Source: Neopestalotiopsis rosae
Lineage: Eukaryota; Ascomycota; Sordariomycetes; Amphisphaeriales; Sporocadaceae
Direction of reading: 5' to 3'
Length of the DNA: 64,000 bases
Assembly: GCA_023078685.1 (NCBI GenBank)
Contig: JALGAS010000002.1
Coordinates: 4,650,001 to 4,714,000 of the forward strand
Shown: positions 1 through 11,051 of the stretch, piece after piece
How positions within the stretch are numbered: the first letter of the stretch is position 1
Layout: each line of letters begins with the position of its first letter
Notes under the pieces: model-generated
The model's input: the letters and a program-made list of their open reading frames with translations, nothing else
Told to the model about the DNA's origin: nothing
Database searches by the model: none
Position numbers and translations under genes: made by a program

Positions 1-785
1 GCGGTATTGATGATGATGAGATGCTGTTCCCAGCCGGCGGTCCCACTGCGCGTCCAGCAGACCACAGCGATGTGGACAAGCCAAAGAAGATTCGGCGCAG
101 ACGCGAGAAGAAGGAGATCACCGAGGAAGAGAGGGAAGATAGGGCACGTAAACGCCGCCAAAGAGAAAAGGAAAAGGCTCGCCGCTTCAAGTCCGACGTA
201 TACGTCCACGCCAGCGACGACGAGACGGACGAGGAGCGCGACCGGGAGTTCTTTGCCAGGGAAGCCGAGTTGCGCAAGAAGCAGAAATCCATCGCAAAGG
301 GCGCGGCATTGACTGTGCTGCCCCAGAGTCCAAAACTAGCCGCGGCGAAACGCAAGATTGCCGAACTGCTCGCGTCAGACGACGAAGACAGCAGCGACGG
401 CGACAGCGATAGCAACGACGAAGATGAGCTTGGGGACAGGACAAGAGGACCCAAGTCAAGTCAGGAATCGACATCCCGTCGCCTCCGCGACGCCACCCTG
501 GCTGACGACGATGAGGACGAGGATGAGGAAAACAGTCAAGACAACGACGGCGTGAACAGCGATGATGACGACACGCCTCCGTCGTCCAGCCCGCATGCTG
601 GGTCCACCGTCAGCGGCGGAAATGCCAACAAGAGGCGGCGGTTGTCCAAGGAGCCCAGCTCCGCCCCAGATCAGGAAATGGCGGACGTAGATGCTGACGA
701 GGAGGAGGATGTACCAAAGCCGGCAGCCCGCCGACGACCCCGGGCCAAGGCTGGCTTTATTATAGATAGCAGCGATGAGGAGTAA
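1..785 (+). CDS. TOF1: C-terminal part of Tof1/Timeless-family fork-protection protein (5' end outside window)
   Basis: The reading frame is already open at base 3 and runs to a TAA at 783-785, so only about the last 260 residues are seen. They comprise a basic stretch of RRRR/KRR clusters, then the motif VYVHASDDETDEERDREFF, then long Asp/Glu/Ser acidic tracts, a second basic patch and the acidic end IIDSSDEE. The VYVHASDDETDEE block followed by a low-complexity acidic/basic tail is what I recognise as the C-terminus of fungal Tof1 (topoisomerase 1-associated factor 1, Timeless/Swi1). The family acts in the nucleus with Csm3/Tipin in the fork-protection complex, stabilising paused replication forks. 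The conserved Timeless domain is not in the window, so the call rests on the tail alone. It lies tail-to-tail with the formate dehydrogenase gene. Confidence 0.8.
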   Translation, partial: GIDDDEMLFPAGGPTARPADHSDVDKPKKIRRRREKKEITEEEREDRARKRRQREKEKARRFKSDVYVHASDDETDEERDREFFAREAELRKKQKSIAKGAALTVLPQSPKLAAAKRKIAELLASDDEDSSDGDSDSNDEDELGDRTRGPKSSQESTSRRLRDATLADDDEDEDEENSQDNDGVNSDDDDTPPSSSPHAGSTVSGGNANKRRRLSKEPSSAPDQEMADVDADEEEDVPKPAARRRPRAKAGFIIDSSDEE

Positions 786-1172
786 TGATTTGTCATGTTC
801 TGCCATTATAAGCATCATGAATGTATGGCGTTTAGGATAGGATAAGGAACTGGACACATGAATTCAATGACTACTTTCTATTGTTATTTCCGATGTTTAT
901 CATAACATCATACTCCTTCTAGCTGAGTCGCAGTCTCTTTTGCTCTAGTTATTTAATCAGAAACATGAGCGAACACAATCATATATCACATCGAGCATGA
1001 AAACAGATTGTTTTTTAGGATTGAATTATTGATCATGATATTCATAAAATCAGTGCCTAAATCGGGTATGCCTAACTATGTACAGCGGAAAAGGGGGAAT
1101 CTTTTTCCCAAATTGTTTCAGTATACCACTTCCCCAAAAAAGACGGGCCACCTCTTAGCAGTTGCTGGGTAT
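786..1172. other. Shared 3' intergenic region between TOF1 and formate dehydrogenase
   Basis: This is 387 bp between two convergent genes, AT-rich compared with the flanking coding DNA. It should contain both 3' UTRs. I see no gene, RNA or repeat in it. Confidence 0.6.
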
Positions 1173-2921
1173 CTAAGCGCTCTTCTTGGCGCGCTGGCCG
1201 TAGGCCTTGGTGGCGTAGTCTCCGGCGTGGACGATGAGGTCCTCGGGGCGGTAGTCGTGGCGGCCGGACAGGTAGCTGTCGAGGATGGCCTTTGTGCCGT
1301 CGGCGTAGCGCTTCTGGGCGTCGAGCGAGGTTCCGGACATGTGGGGGACCATGGCGTTGCCGGAGCCGTCGCCAAAGGGGTTCTGCATGGTGCGGAAGGG
1401 GTGGTCGGCGGGGGCGGGCTGGGGGAACCAGACGTCGCCTCCGTAGCCGTTGAGCTGGCCGCTGGCGACGGCCTCGGCCACGTCCTCCTTGTTGACGATG
1501 GCGCCGCGGGCCGTGTTGATGAGCCAGGCGCCCTTCTTCATGTGCTTGAGCAGGTCCTTGTTGAACAGGTTGCGCGTCTTCTCGTGCAGCGGGCAGTTGA
1601 TGGTGACGACGTCGCACTGGCCCAGCATCTCCTCGAGGGACTCGACGCGGCGGCAGCCAATCTCCTTCTCGACCTCGGCCGACAGGGGCTGGTAGTCAAA
1701 GTACAGGAGCTCCTTGCAGTCGAAGGGCTTGAGGCGGCGCAGGACACGCTCGCCAATGCGGCCGACGGCGACGGTACCGACAACCTTGCCCTCGAGATCG
1801 TACTCGTTCTTGGCGGCGGCGGCAACGTCCCACTCGCCGCGGACAATCTGGTTGTGGGCGGGGACAAAGTTGCGGACCAGCAGGAGGATGGTCATGACGA
1901 CGTGCTCGGCGACGGAGACGACGTTGGATCCAGTCACCTCGGCGACGGTGATACCGCCGTTGGTGGTGTTGGCAGCGTCAAGGTCGACATGGTCGGAACC
2001 GATACCGGCAGTGACGGCGAGCTTAAGCTTCTTGGCCTTGGCAAGACGCTCCTTGGTCAGGTATCCAGGGTGGAAGCTGAGGCAATAATGTTAGTACGGC
2101 TTAACAAATCAACGCCGGTATGGCAAGTAGCAACAGTTGTGGCGGTTGACCAGAATGTGATTATAGGGCAACATACGGAGTGGTGATGATGATCTCAGCG
2201 TCAACGAGCTCCTTGTCGAAGGTGGAGTTCTCGCCCTCCTTGTCAGAGGTGGTGACGAGAGTGTGACCTTGGTCCTCGAGCCACTTGCGGATGCCGAGCT
2301 CGTTCTCGGTGGTACCCAGAAGCTTGGGTTGCTGTTCAAGGAAAATGTCAGCTCCGGTCGCTTTACTTTTCAAGGACTTCCTTTGCAAATCGCCATGAGG
2401 AAGAATCACCCCGTTGCAGTCCTCGCTATCTGCCGCTGTTCTCCCAAATTATAGCTCAAAAGCAACGTCATTGGTCCATAATATGGTTCCAACGTCGAAG
2501 CTCGCCTATAACTGACGGAAAAGCGGGGGCAGATGCGGGTGCCATGCGGACGGTGCGTCAATCCAGATTGGCGATTGGCCAGGATAATCAGACATGAAGG
2601 GAAGGATTATATCATCCCCTCTCATCGAGAGAGAGCAAAACGTACCTGCTTGGCGTGCTCGCCACCGTCGTACAGAACCAGAAGAACCTTGACCTTTTCA
2701 CGTTGACCTGTCAGCATGCGAATTGAGGCTGGAGAGCCGAAAGGGTTGCGATGAGGGAGGGAGAGTGGGGAGGCGCCTGTCGATGCCACAGCCGGCCGGG
2801 TAGCCGTGCCAGCTCTGAACGTTGACAGACGTGGGCTCCTTGTAACAGAAGCAGCTGTAGAAAGTGCCCTTGATGATAAGGGACGAGCGTAACGCTGAAC
2901 AGAACGGGCTAGTAATACCAT
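1173..2921 (-). CDS. NAD+-dependent formate dehydrogenase with N-terminal mitochondrial-type leader
   Basis: Three exons fit exactly: 2921-2646, 2331-2177 and 2076-1173 (1335 nt, 444 aa). Introns run 2645-2332 (314 nt) and 2176-2077 (GTATGT donor, CAG acceptor). The enzyme oxidises formate to CO2 with reduction of NAD+. Diagnostic blocks are [32 protein letters not shown], the Rossmann loop region [21 protein letters not shown], and [15 protein letters not shown] carrying the catalytic His. The first 68 residues are rich in Arg, Ser and Ala with no acidic residue ([17 protein letters not shown]), which looks like a mitochondrial presequence. Met69 ([19 protein letters not shown]) lies near the usual N-terminus of cytosolic fungal enzymes such as the Neurospora one, so two forms from alternative starts are possible. 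A TATATAG lies about 90 bp upstream of the first ATG. The 3' end abuts TOF1 tail-to-tail. Confidence 0.93.
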
Positions 2922-5900
2922 TTTGAATGTCTTTTGAGAAGATCTCTTTTCAAGTACAGAGGTAGTGTTGTGTGAGAGTTGGAAGAGAGGTTGGAGGTTG
3001 AGGCTCGACTATATAAGTACCGGAAGCCTTGAACTTATTGTTGTAGTGATGAGAGGATGAGTGTGGTATTGGAGATAGTATGGTGACGATGGGAGGCCCG
3101 GGGTCTTAAGTAGAAACCTTGAATTGCCTGGCTGAGGGGGAACATTGCCTAGATCGGAAGATCAACAACGGTAATTATGGTTCACGGCCCTGCATGGTAT
3201 GGAAAGTGTGCATAATGTCGAGGAGAACATCGTGGACGATTGGGAAAGTGAGCAAGTACCACTCCGGAGGGTCGATACATGCCGAGCTCTGCCGCGAGTT
3301 AACTCCAGGTGCCGTTTTGCCCGCATCGTGGATAACAAGCAACTGCGGCCATGAGCTGATCTCTGATGTACCTGGGCCCATGTTTAGCTACACTAACAGA
3401 CTACAGGGACGGGCGGCCGTCAAGGTCTCGCCGGCGGCATTATCGAGCAACTCCATTGAGAGCCCATGTTGTTACGCGAATCGAATCTAAGCACATCCCC
3501 GCACTTGATACAAGGTGGCGTGGACGTTTGCCAACCTGCATAGAGACGACCAAGACCATTCCCGGAGCTACGGCGCCTGAATTCTGTCACTTTGGCACCC
3601 CGCTTCGTGATTTCGGCTTGGAGCTATTGTCTTGCTGTGCCTCCCGGAAAGTACGCAGGTAACCCAAGACTAGGTAGGTATGCTGCTAGGTGCTAGGTGC
3701 TGTATGGTCGAGAATGCAGACAGATTCGGGATGCTGCGGTGGAATCTCGGAATGTGAATGAGTGCCCCGCGGCCAGACCCACCCTTCCGAAGTTGTGCGA
3801 AGCTGGAGCTGGACCTGGTAGCTGGGCTGCTGGCTCGGCTGGTAGCTGGGAGCTATGGCCGGACATCGGTCAGGTACAGTATAGTCGACCATAGATCCTG
3901 CTTGCTTGCCTCTCCTCTCATGTAAGATCAGCACTGAGAAAGGAAACACCACCAAGTCTACCTGAGCAGAAGCAGTTCGTGCCATATCATGCAAGACCGT
4001 GGGCGTGGAGGCAACCTGCATGTATCCATTCTCACATTTCAACACGACAATCCAGCGCTGAGTCCAGACTCCAATAGATTGAGTTGCTGGGCATGCGAAA
4101 GAAGCATTCACTCGTCCTTGGCATTCGGAGTATAATTGCGGGGAAGCTTGGCTCAGGTCGGGCCATTGAATTTCTGGAACCCCTCGAGCACCCATAACCC
4201 CACCAGCTGTGCTCAGTGTGACGATAATCAGGCCCACGGTGACTTCATTGTTTGTATGGTAGTCTTAGGTAACAATCCTGGCTCGAAATGTGAAGCTGGC
4301 ATACAAGACTGGTATTACCTAAGGCTTCTCAACATACAGCACCTATTGCATGCTTGAAACAAGGCATTAAGCGCCGGCCAGAGTGAGGCTACACAAGGTC
4401 TCGGTCCTGTCGGGCTGCGGTATGATCGAGCCGTAGCCGTCTGCCTTCCTTCAGTTCCGAACGTCTTGGTGAGAGGACTGGGACGACATGCTTGTAGGTC
4501 CATAATGCCGAGTGTGTACCGATAGCGATCGGAGTCGGCTATGCAATTATAGTATCATGCTCAGCTCATGGGCCTGATACGTGTTCGTCTTGCTGTTTGT
4601 AGTACTGCCGTGAATATGCCTCTACATAGTAGTAGGCGCACACATCTTACGATGGGGCGGGTGAGTGGAGTCCGAGCTGTTGCTTGGGAGTGCACCATGG
4701 AAATGCCGTTGCATACGCTGGCGTTGGGGATAATTCGGCGTTCAAGTTGCTGCAATATGCGGCCCACGCGACCATCGTCAACCAAGTGCTGATGGCATTG
4801 AAGCTAAATTGCTACTTTCCGGGGTAATGATTGCCAGCCAGCTCTACACTAGAGTAGCGAATTGCCAAATATTCCCAGATAAAGTAGAATGGGCAACCAC
4901 AAGTCATGGAAGTCAAAGCACGCCGCGGTTCAGATGCAATGAACATCAGCCGGTGCTTCTTACCGGGCTTTCGCGGTCATGCGAGTCGAGTCGAATCGAA
5001 TCGAATCCGCTTGGCCGACTCGCGATGCATCCTCCCGATTGCCTTGATGTCGCAACTCACGATAACTTGAAGGTATGGGATAAGACTACACCCGCATCCG
5101 CACGCAGTTCGGCATCTATGGGGGGCTCGCCAGTGTCTTCCCTCCCAACGGCCGGCAGCGTCGGAGGAAGAGGTCCTTCAAGTGCTCTCCTCCGTCTTCG
5201 CATATCCATGGGTGTGGATCTTCAAGAACGTCAGTCGCCCCAGACTTTCAAACGTTGATCACCATGTCCATGGACAATGAATGAGCGGCAATTTGGGCAC
5301 AAGACATTCGCGCACCGCTCAGGTCAACTTTGATCTTGAACGGAACGAAACACGGCCGCGCAGTTCGTGGAACTATTATGTTTCACCTGCTCATGAGATG
5401 AAGTAGGTTGGTGAGGGCTGTCAAGAGTCAAGACTGAAGCCGAGCTAGAGTCGGGTCGAATGGCCGAGCGCTTACACAGCGCCAGCTAAATGCCTAACCT
5501 TGGGTCTAGGTACACCAGATCAGTCCGCAAATCACGCTGTGATGCGCTGGAAAGACGCTGCTGCGACATGGGTTCCCCGCAATCCGCCACGATGACGCTC
5601 CTGCTGTCCCTTTCGAATCGATTCCGGCAATGAGAGACGGCCAACGAAACGAAGAATTCTTTTGGCAGATCGTCAGCGGCGTCCTCATGGAACGCGACTT
5701 AAGAATAAGGAGAAGGAGAAGGATCACGAGAATGAAAATACCACTGTTGCAGTCTTGCCGTGCACAGTCTTCTTGCGAGATCACGCAGACCTTGGCGCAG
5801 ACCGTTGTCATTGCGGTGCCCAGGTGTTACGGGCGGGAAATCGACTACAGGCCACTAAAACTACGTCGTTTTCAATTGCCGCAGGAAGAGAATTGGCATC

Positions 5901-6511
5901 ACCACAAAATCAACAATTCCACGAGGATATCATGTTGAACAATACTCAAGAAAACCAAGTTGTAATTGATGGCTGCTGATTCTGAGACTCATTGTTCAGT
6001 TGAGTCGCACTCATACGCGTCGTTTGGGAAATCCCCTATAGTAGGTATCATCAGCCAATCTCGGGAGCCGGGGATATCGGGGCTCGCCGGGTTACACACA
6101 CCAGCTTGGATGTGAGCAATGAACTCCCGGTAGATCATCCGCAGTGCATCTGCTCGAGGAATTATCAGATTTTGATTTCCATAGTATAAAGTCTGAAGGG
6201 GCTCCTGTTTTATCATGTCTCTGAATTGAATGCGAATCCCCTGTGCTTGGTGCTTGGCAAGATGCAACACGTTTCAACCATTAGCCTGGGTTTCGTCTGG
6301 GTGGATCACGAAGCATCAGACTCCTCGGCACAATAGGACAGCATGAACAACAAAATGGACGTTGATCCCAGTAAAATTCTCAAAGAGAAGGAAGAAAGAA
6401 GATCTGTAGAGTTCTGGGAAATTTGAAGATACGCTGGTTCGCGTCCTAACCTCTCGCCTGTCGCTTTGCTGGTCTTTGCGCTGCGCTTCCGCCATCAGTC
6501 ACTATCGCATC
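2922..6511. other. Gene-poor interval of 3.6 kb
   Basis: The part next to 2922 is the formate dehydrogenase promoter. The rest has only short unrelated open frames. Two are slightly more protein-like. One is a minus-strand frame at 3686-4237 starting with a hydrophobic segment but lacking a good ATG. The other is a minus-strand frame at 5989-6270 ending in a plausible hydrophilic C-terminus (DWLMIPTIGDFPNDAYEC) with no supportable upstream exon. The bases just before 6512 are the promoter and 5' UTR of the PEBP-like gene. I see no transposon ends, tRNA or long repeat. Confidence 0.5.
3009..3016 (-). promoter_or_regulatory. Candidate TATA box of the formate dehydrogenase gene
   Basis: On the minus strand this reads TATATAG, about 90 bp upstream of the first ATG at 2921. 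That distance would give a short 5' UTR and use of the upstream, leader-encoding start. Only the motif and its spacing support the call. Confidence 0.3.
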
Positions 6512-7387
6512 ATGTTGTTCCAATCAGTCATCGTCCTGGCGGCGGCTTCGTTGTCGCTGGCCGCTACGCCACAGGGATTTACACCTGCCACCGAGACTCC
6601 ATTGATAGTGTCATTCTCGGGTATTGATGCGAGCGGCGGCAAGCAGGTTGCGAAAGAGGGTCGGTGGAATCTGCCATTGTTTTCTTCCAGAGGTGCCTGA
6701 CTAACATGACCCGCTATAGTGTCGCAGAAGCAGCCTCAGATCGCTACCACTGCAAAGCTGACGGGAACGACGTATGCCGTCATGATGATTGACCTGGACA
6801 TTCCGACGGACAGCCCACCTCAGACGAGCACTTTGCTCCACTGGATGCAGACCGATTTGATGATGAGCAGCACTCCCACGGCACTGAACACCACGGCTGG
6901 TACCTCGCAAGTCTTCACGCTTCAGATGCCGGGTGCAGTTGCGGCTGCTGCGTCGTATTTTGGACCTGCACCTCCTGCTCGCACGCCGCTATCGCACAGG
7001 TACACCCAGCTCTTGATCGATACATCGTCTGCGTCAACGGAGAGCATGAACGTCCTCATGCAGGCTGCACAGAACCGCCAGGGCTTCAGCGCAGAGTCAG
7101 TTCTGACCCAGGCAGGTCTGCAGGACAAGGTCGTGGCCGGCAACTTCTTCGTGGTCACCAACCCGGGCCCCGCCGCCGACTCGACGACCGGAGCTGGAAC
7201 TGGAACGGGTACAAAGACTGGAAACTCGACCACCGGTAGTGGACGGGGCACTGGAACAGAGAATAAGTCTAACTCTACAACCTCGACCACGGCAACGCCG
7301 TTCAAGTCTTCTGCTTCCGCTTGGTATGATATGAATGCGCTGCTGTTGGGAGTCGCTCTGATTGCGGGCACCTTCTTCTCTCTATGA
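6512..7387 (+). CDS. Secreted, probably GPI-anchored phosphatidylethanolamine-binding-protein (PEBP)-fold protein
   Basis: Two exons, 6512-6659 and 6720-7387 (816 nt, 271 aa), are separated by a 60-nt intron with donor GTCGGT, branch CTAAC and acceptor TAG. ATG 6512 is preferred to the in-frame ATG at 6476 because it places a clean signal peptide at the N-terminus (MLFQSVIVLAAASLSLA). The mature part carries both PEBP signatures: MMIDLDIPTD followed by LLHWMQTDL, and FGPAPPARTPLSHRYTQLL. A Thr/Gly/Ser-rich spacer at about residues 195-245 precedes a C-terminal hydrophobic tail (LLLGVALIAGTFFSL) typical of a GPI signal. The family binds phospholipids or small anions. In this secreted fungal subgroup the ligand is not established, and a wall or plasma-membrane surface location is inferred. 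Confidence 0.85.
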
Positions 7388-8544
7388 GCTGAGGAAATTT
7401 GTAATGTTATAACTCATCTATATATACCCTGCATATCTAATACCGTATCTTCTCGGATTGGCTCATGATGAGATCTCGAGCCTCTTAATACTTGGGGATG
7501 CGAAGACCAGCCAACGATCAAATGTGAAGTTGTCCTCGAAATTTTGGGCAACAAGGATGACCATCATTCATCAATCCATTTCAGCGATAAGGAGATGTCC
7601 GGGGAGAGGACCTTTTTGATCTTCGACTTGGATCTATGTATTCCATGTTGGTTTCTTGGCGTTTGTGGTGTAACCAGGAATATACGTTGACAAAGTTGCT
7701 CCTAGAAGCGTTCTTGGTTTGATAGTAAACGACGACTTTGCACTTCAACCCAAATTTCAAGAAAATTAATCTAACTTCCTTTCAGATCCCTCAATGGCTT
7801 CATATATTTTCTTTTCTAATACGAATTTTGCTCCATTACCATCATGTCACGAACTATTAATAATGCGCAAGCCACTTCAGTTCTTCCACTGCCTCCCAAA
7901 GTCAGCACCCGCGCGGCCCGCACGGACCATTATCAAAGATGCCCCAGTTAGTCATCTTATTCTGGGCGGTTCAATCTCAAACTAGGTGACGCCCGCGCGG
8001 TTACATACAGCGGCGCCCTGAAATATTGATTCTCGTCCCTCTCGAGTCCCTATTAACTCGAGCGCGCCCCAGCAAAATCGGAGGAACAAGACGTTCTTGT
8101 AGCAAAATAAGTCTCCGATGGCTGCTTGGTCGGCTTTGAGAAGTCACAATGGCCCGCTTAGTCATGACTTCTCATGTCTCGGCGCCTGTGCAATGCCTCT
8201 CCTCGGTTGTCGCTTTGTACTCGCTGCTTGGTAAGGTAACGCGCGCGCGCTTTGTGGTCATTTGAAAGCCATGGCAGCAAAATTTGTAAACGAGATGAAC
8301 ACACAGATATTCAAAGGTAGTCGAGCTCTAATGGTGAAGCTATTATCAAAGACTATATATGGAGGGTGATCAATGTTGCATCTTTCATGAGAATATTCTG
8401 AACATCTCAACAGCTCGCCACAGACTAATCGGCATAACTACAATAAGTCAGAGTTTATATTATTATTATTACTGTCAATTAATCACTTGAAGGACTGTAT
8501 CACACTGCGGGACGAAAAGCAAGGATAAAAGAAAAAGGACAACC
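7388..8544. other. Intergenic region, 3' of PEBP-like gene and promoter of the AIF-like gene
   Basis: No coding frame is convincing. There is a short alternating GC run near 8239-8250 and AT-rich sequence at 8430-8490, consistent with a promoter for the downstream gene. Confidence 0.55.
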
Positions 8545-9717
8545 ATGACCAAAACCATCGTCATCCTCGGCGCCGGCCTCGCTGGACTGCCTGTCGCCCA
8601 CTACCTACTCTCTCGCACAGCACTTACCCACACAGATATCCGTGTTGTGCTTGTGAATCCCAGCGACACATTCTACTGGAGTCTTGCCTCGCCGCGCATC
8701 GTGCTGCCCGGACAGCTAGTTGAGGACAAGTACATGTGGTCGATTCCGGACCTGTTCGCCAAGTATCCAGCCGACAAGTTTGAGTTTGTCGCTGGCAAGG
8801 CCGAGACACTCTCCCCCGAAGACAACTCTGTTGTCGTGCGCCAAGCCGACGGCTCGACTCGAACGATTGCCTACCACACCGTCATCGTGGCCACCGGCGC
8901 CGACGCCCGCGAGAAGATGCCGTGGAAGCCCCTGGGCAACAGCGCCGAGACGCGCGAGGCCATTGCCAAGCTGCAGGGCGCCATTGAAAAGGCAAAGTCC
9001 ATTGTCGTGGCTGGCGGCGGCGTCACCGGCGTCGAGCTGGCTGGCGAGCTGGGAGCCGCCTATGCAAAGTCGGGCCTCAAGGCGGTGACGCTCATTGTGT
9101 CGGACTCGCTCCCGCTAGAGCGCCGCATCATGAAGCGGACCCGTGAGTCCGCCCTGCGCCAGCTCCAGGGTCTGGGCGTCAAGGTCTTGGTCGACTCGCG
9201 CGTCACTACGATTTCGCCGCCGGGGGCTACAGGCTCCAAGCAGACGCTGGAAATCTCAAAGTCGGCTTCCGGAACCAAGACAACGACGCTCGAGACCGAC
9301 CTGTTCATACCGACCTACGGCGTAGTCACCAATACGCAATTCGCGCCCGCCTCCATGAAGGACGCCGAGGGCCGGCTGGCGCAGGACTCGCGGCTCCGCG
9401 CCCCGGGCCACGACAACGTCTTCGTGCTCGGCGACGCGGGCAACCTGCAGCCCATGCAGGGGGTCAACGTCGAGGGCCAGCTGCGGCACCTGACCAAGCA
9501 GCTCGACGCCTACCTGCGCGGCGAGGCCGTGGCCGAGTACAAGTTCGACGGCGCCAAGATCATGATGGGCGTCTCGGTCGGCCCCAGCGGCGGCACGGGT
9601 CAGTTTGGGTCTATCAAGCCTTTTAGCTTTCTCGTCGGCATGATGCGCAAGCAGCTGGGCACCAACTATTCCAAAGACTACGCGGCCGGCGTGCGAACGC
9701 TTTTCGGAAAGTGGTAG
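8545..9717 (+). CDS. AIF/AMID-like FAD-dependent NAD(P)H oxidoreductase
   Basis: Single-exon gene of 390 aa, with ATG in good context (AACCATGACC). Two Rossmann folds are visible. The FAD site is at the N-terminus (IVILGAGLAGLPVAHYLL), with VIVATGAD near residue 115. The NAD(P)H site near residue 150 is IVVAGGGVTGVELAGELG. The second FAD-contact motif is VFVLGDAGNLQPMQGVNVEGQ near residue 295. This is the architecture of the pyridine nucleotide-disulphide oxidoreductase family without the redox CxxxxC pair, as in AIFM2/FSP1/AMID and fungal AIF-like proteins, which oxidise NAD(P)H and can reduce quinones. The length fits. I see no signal peptide, and cellular location is not determinable here. 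An alternating-end-type NADH dehydrogenase is less likely because of the length and motif spacing. Confidence 0.85.
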   Translation: MTKTIVILGAGLAGLPVAHYLLSRTALTHTDIRVVLVNPSDTFYWSLASPRIVLPGQLVEDKYMWSIPDLFAKYPADKFEFVAGKAETLSPEDNSVVVRQADGSTRTIAYHTVIVATGADAREKMPWKPLGNSAETREAIAKLQGAIEKAKSIVVAGGGVTGVELAGELGAAYAKSGLKAVTLIVSDSLPLERRIMKRTRESALRQLQGLGVKVLVDSRVTTISPPGATGSKQTLEISKSASGTKTTTLETDLFIPTYGVVTNTQFAPASMKDAEGRLAQDSRLRAPGHDNVFVLGDAGNLQPMQGVNVEGQLRHLTKQLDAYLRGEAVAEYKFDGAKIMMGVSVGPSGGTGQFGSIKPFSFLVGMMRKQLGTNYSKDYAAGVRTLFGKW

Positions 9718-10611
9718 AGGGGCTTTGTCTTTGGCATCTTGGAGTTGTGGCTTGTATTGTTCTTTTGTTGGAATTGCTTCCTCGATACCACCCATACATG
9801 CTTTTAGGATTTTACTGGACAGCCTGCTATATCTTATTTCCTGAAAGCTAGCATCATTTTAATAGATCATATACCTTGAAAGTTTTCAATGTAGATTGCT
9901 TATTCAATTTCTGAGTTAAGTCGGCAACAATGTTTGAGGGCTCGGCTCAAAGTGAGGGCGACATGATGTAAGCCATTGGCTCCAATATATACGTGCTATT
10001 GGCATCTTTTATCAAACCAAGACAGCGAGAACAGAAAACGTACAACGTGGAGCACATGAAGAACGAGGGAATTATTGCTCAAAAGAAAAGGGGCTGATAA
10101 ATGGGACGTATCCAAGCGGGGCCGATTGTGTTAGCACCTGCGGACATAAAGACAACAATGGGTATTGCCAATGACTATAGAACCTTACGTAAGCCGACAA
10201 CGCGACAATATCTCAGGGCGGATGATGGGCCGCGCTTCATGAGTCTGGAAACTTCTATTCAAGGACACGCTATTGGCCAATGAATAATTGGGTATATCTC
10301 ATTCACCAAGCTACAGAGCTTCCATTGTCTGTTGTTTCCTAGTCTGGGTAACGATACCTGGCTCCACGGATGTTTTCTACTCTCATGAAGGAACAATGAC
10401 ATCCAAGAGCTGTGCCGCGGCCTTGCCTTCAGAGTATGCCGCTGGGACTTCTCTTCGGGATTGGTATATAGGACAGACATGAGTCCTTGGGAGAGTATTC
10501 TGTCATGCCTCGATGCGATTTATCATGCTTTCGCGGCGATTGGCATTTAGTAGATCCTTGTCGTCCCTGGTATATGTGTAAATGAAGCAGTAAAATTCCA
10601 ATGCAGGCTGT
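9718..10611. other. Intergenic region between AIF-like gene and CENP-S
   Basis: The genes on both sides end here (convergent), so both 3' UTRs lie inside. I see no further gene. The base composition turns AT-rich directly after the stop at 9717. Confidence 0.55.
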
Positions 10612-11051
10612 TCATCTCTTGGATTTGCCCTTGGCTTTGGAAGCCTTTTTCTTGTCGACAAAGTCCTTTATTATACCATGAAGATCGGAGTTGCGCCTGG
10701 CCAGAAGTAGAACATCATCCGTCGTAATGGTTGATCGCCCAGCATGACGACTGAAGCTTTCGAGGTCGATAGCCACGCTCTCTGATACAATGATTTAGTT
10801 TCTATGAACACATGAATATACGGTGCAGGTCTCACCAATCTGTAGCCAGACCATCTCCATCAGAGCACCTATGAATTGAGGTGTGACATTTCGCTCTCTT
10901 CTCAACGATTCTTCGTCGGCAATCTTGCCTACGGCATACCAGAGGGCGGCTTTCAGGCGCTATAATTCCATGAGCAAGAATAATTTCCTGGCAATCCAGG
11001 GACAAATCAAAGACTTACCTTGAGCGCTTCCTCATCTGCATCATCTGCCAT
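10612..11051 (-). CDS. MHF1: CENP-S / MHF1 histone-fold protein
   Basis: This small gene is hidden by its introns. Exons 11051-11019, 10959-10836 and 10781-10612 join to 327 nt, 108 aa. Donors are GTAAGT and GTGAGA; acceptors are TAG and CAG. The protein reads as a single histone fold: LKAALWYAVGKI (helix 1), VTPQFIGALMEMVWLQIE (helix 2), DLESFSRHAGRSTITTDDV (the RHAGR segment typical of CENP-S) and LLLARRNSDLHGIIKDFV, followed by a Lys-rich tail. In the family this subunit pairs with CENP-X/MHF2, works with the FANCM-type helicase in repair and sits in the CENP-T-W-S-X complex at kinetochores. The phases join without any adjustment, which strongly supports the model. It is head-to-head with PGA2, 500 bp apart. 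Confidence 0.9.

Noticed and set aside
1008..2186. 392-codon open frame on the plus strand
   Set aside because: It is the antisense of formate dehydrogenase exon 3, made open by GC-rich codon use; the minus-strand protein has all family motifs.
3686..4237. Minus-strand frame of up to 183 codons with a hydrophobic start, considered as a small secreted protein
   Set aside because: No ATG in a suitable place (an ATG just upstream is out of frame), no cysteine pattern, and a low-complexity end. At best a remnant.
9256..9795. 179-codon open frame on the minus strand
   Set aside because: Antisense of the AIF-like gene and its 3' UTR, no recognisable features.
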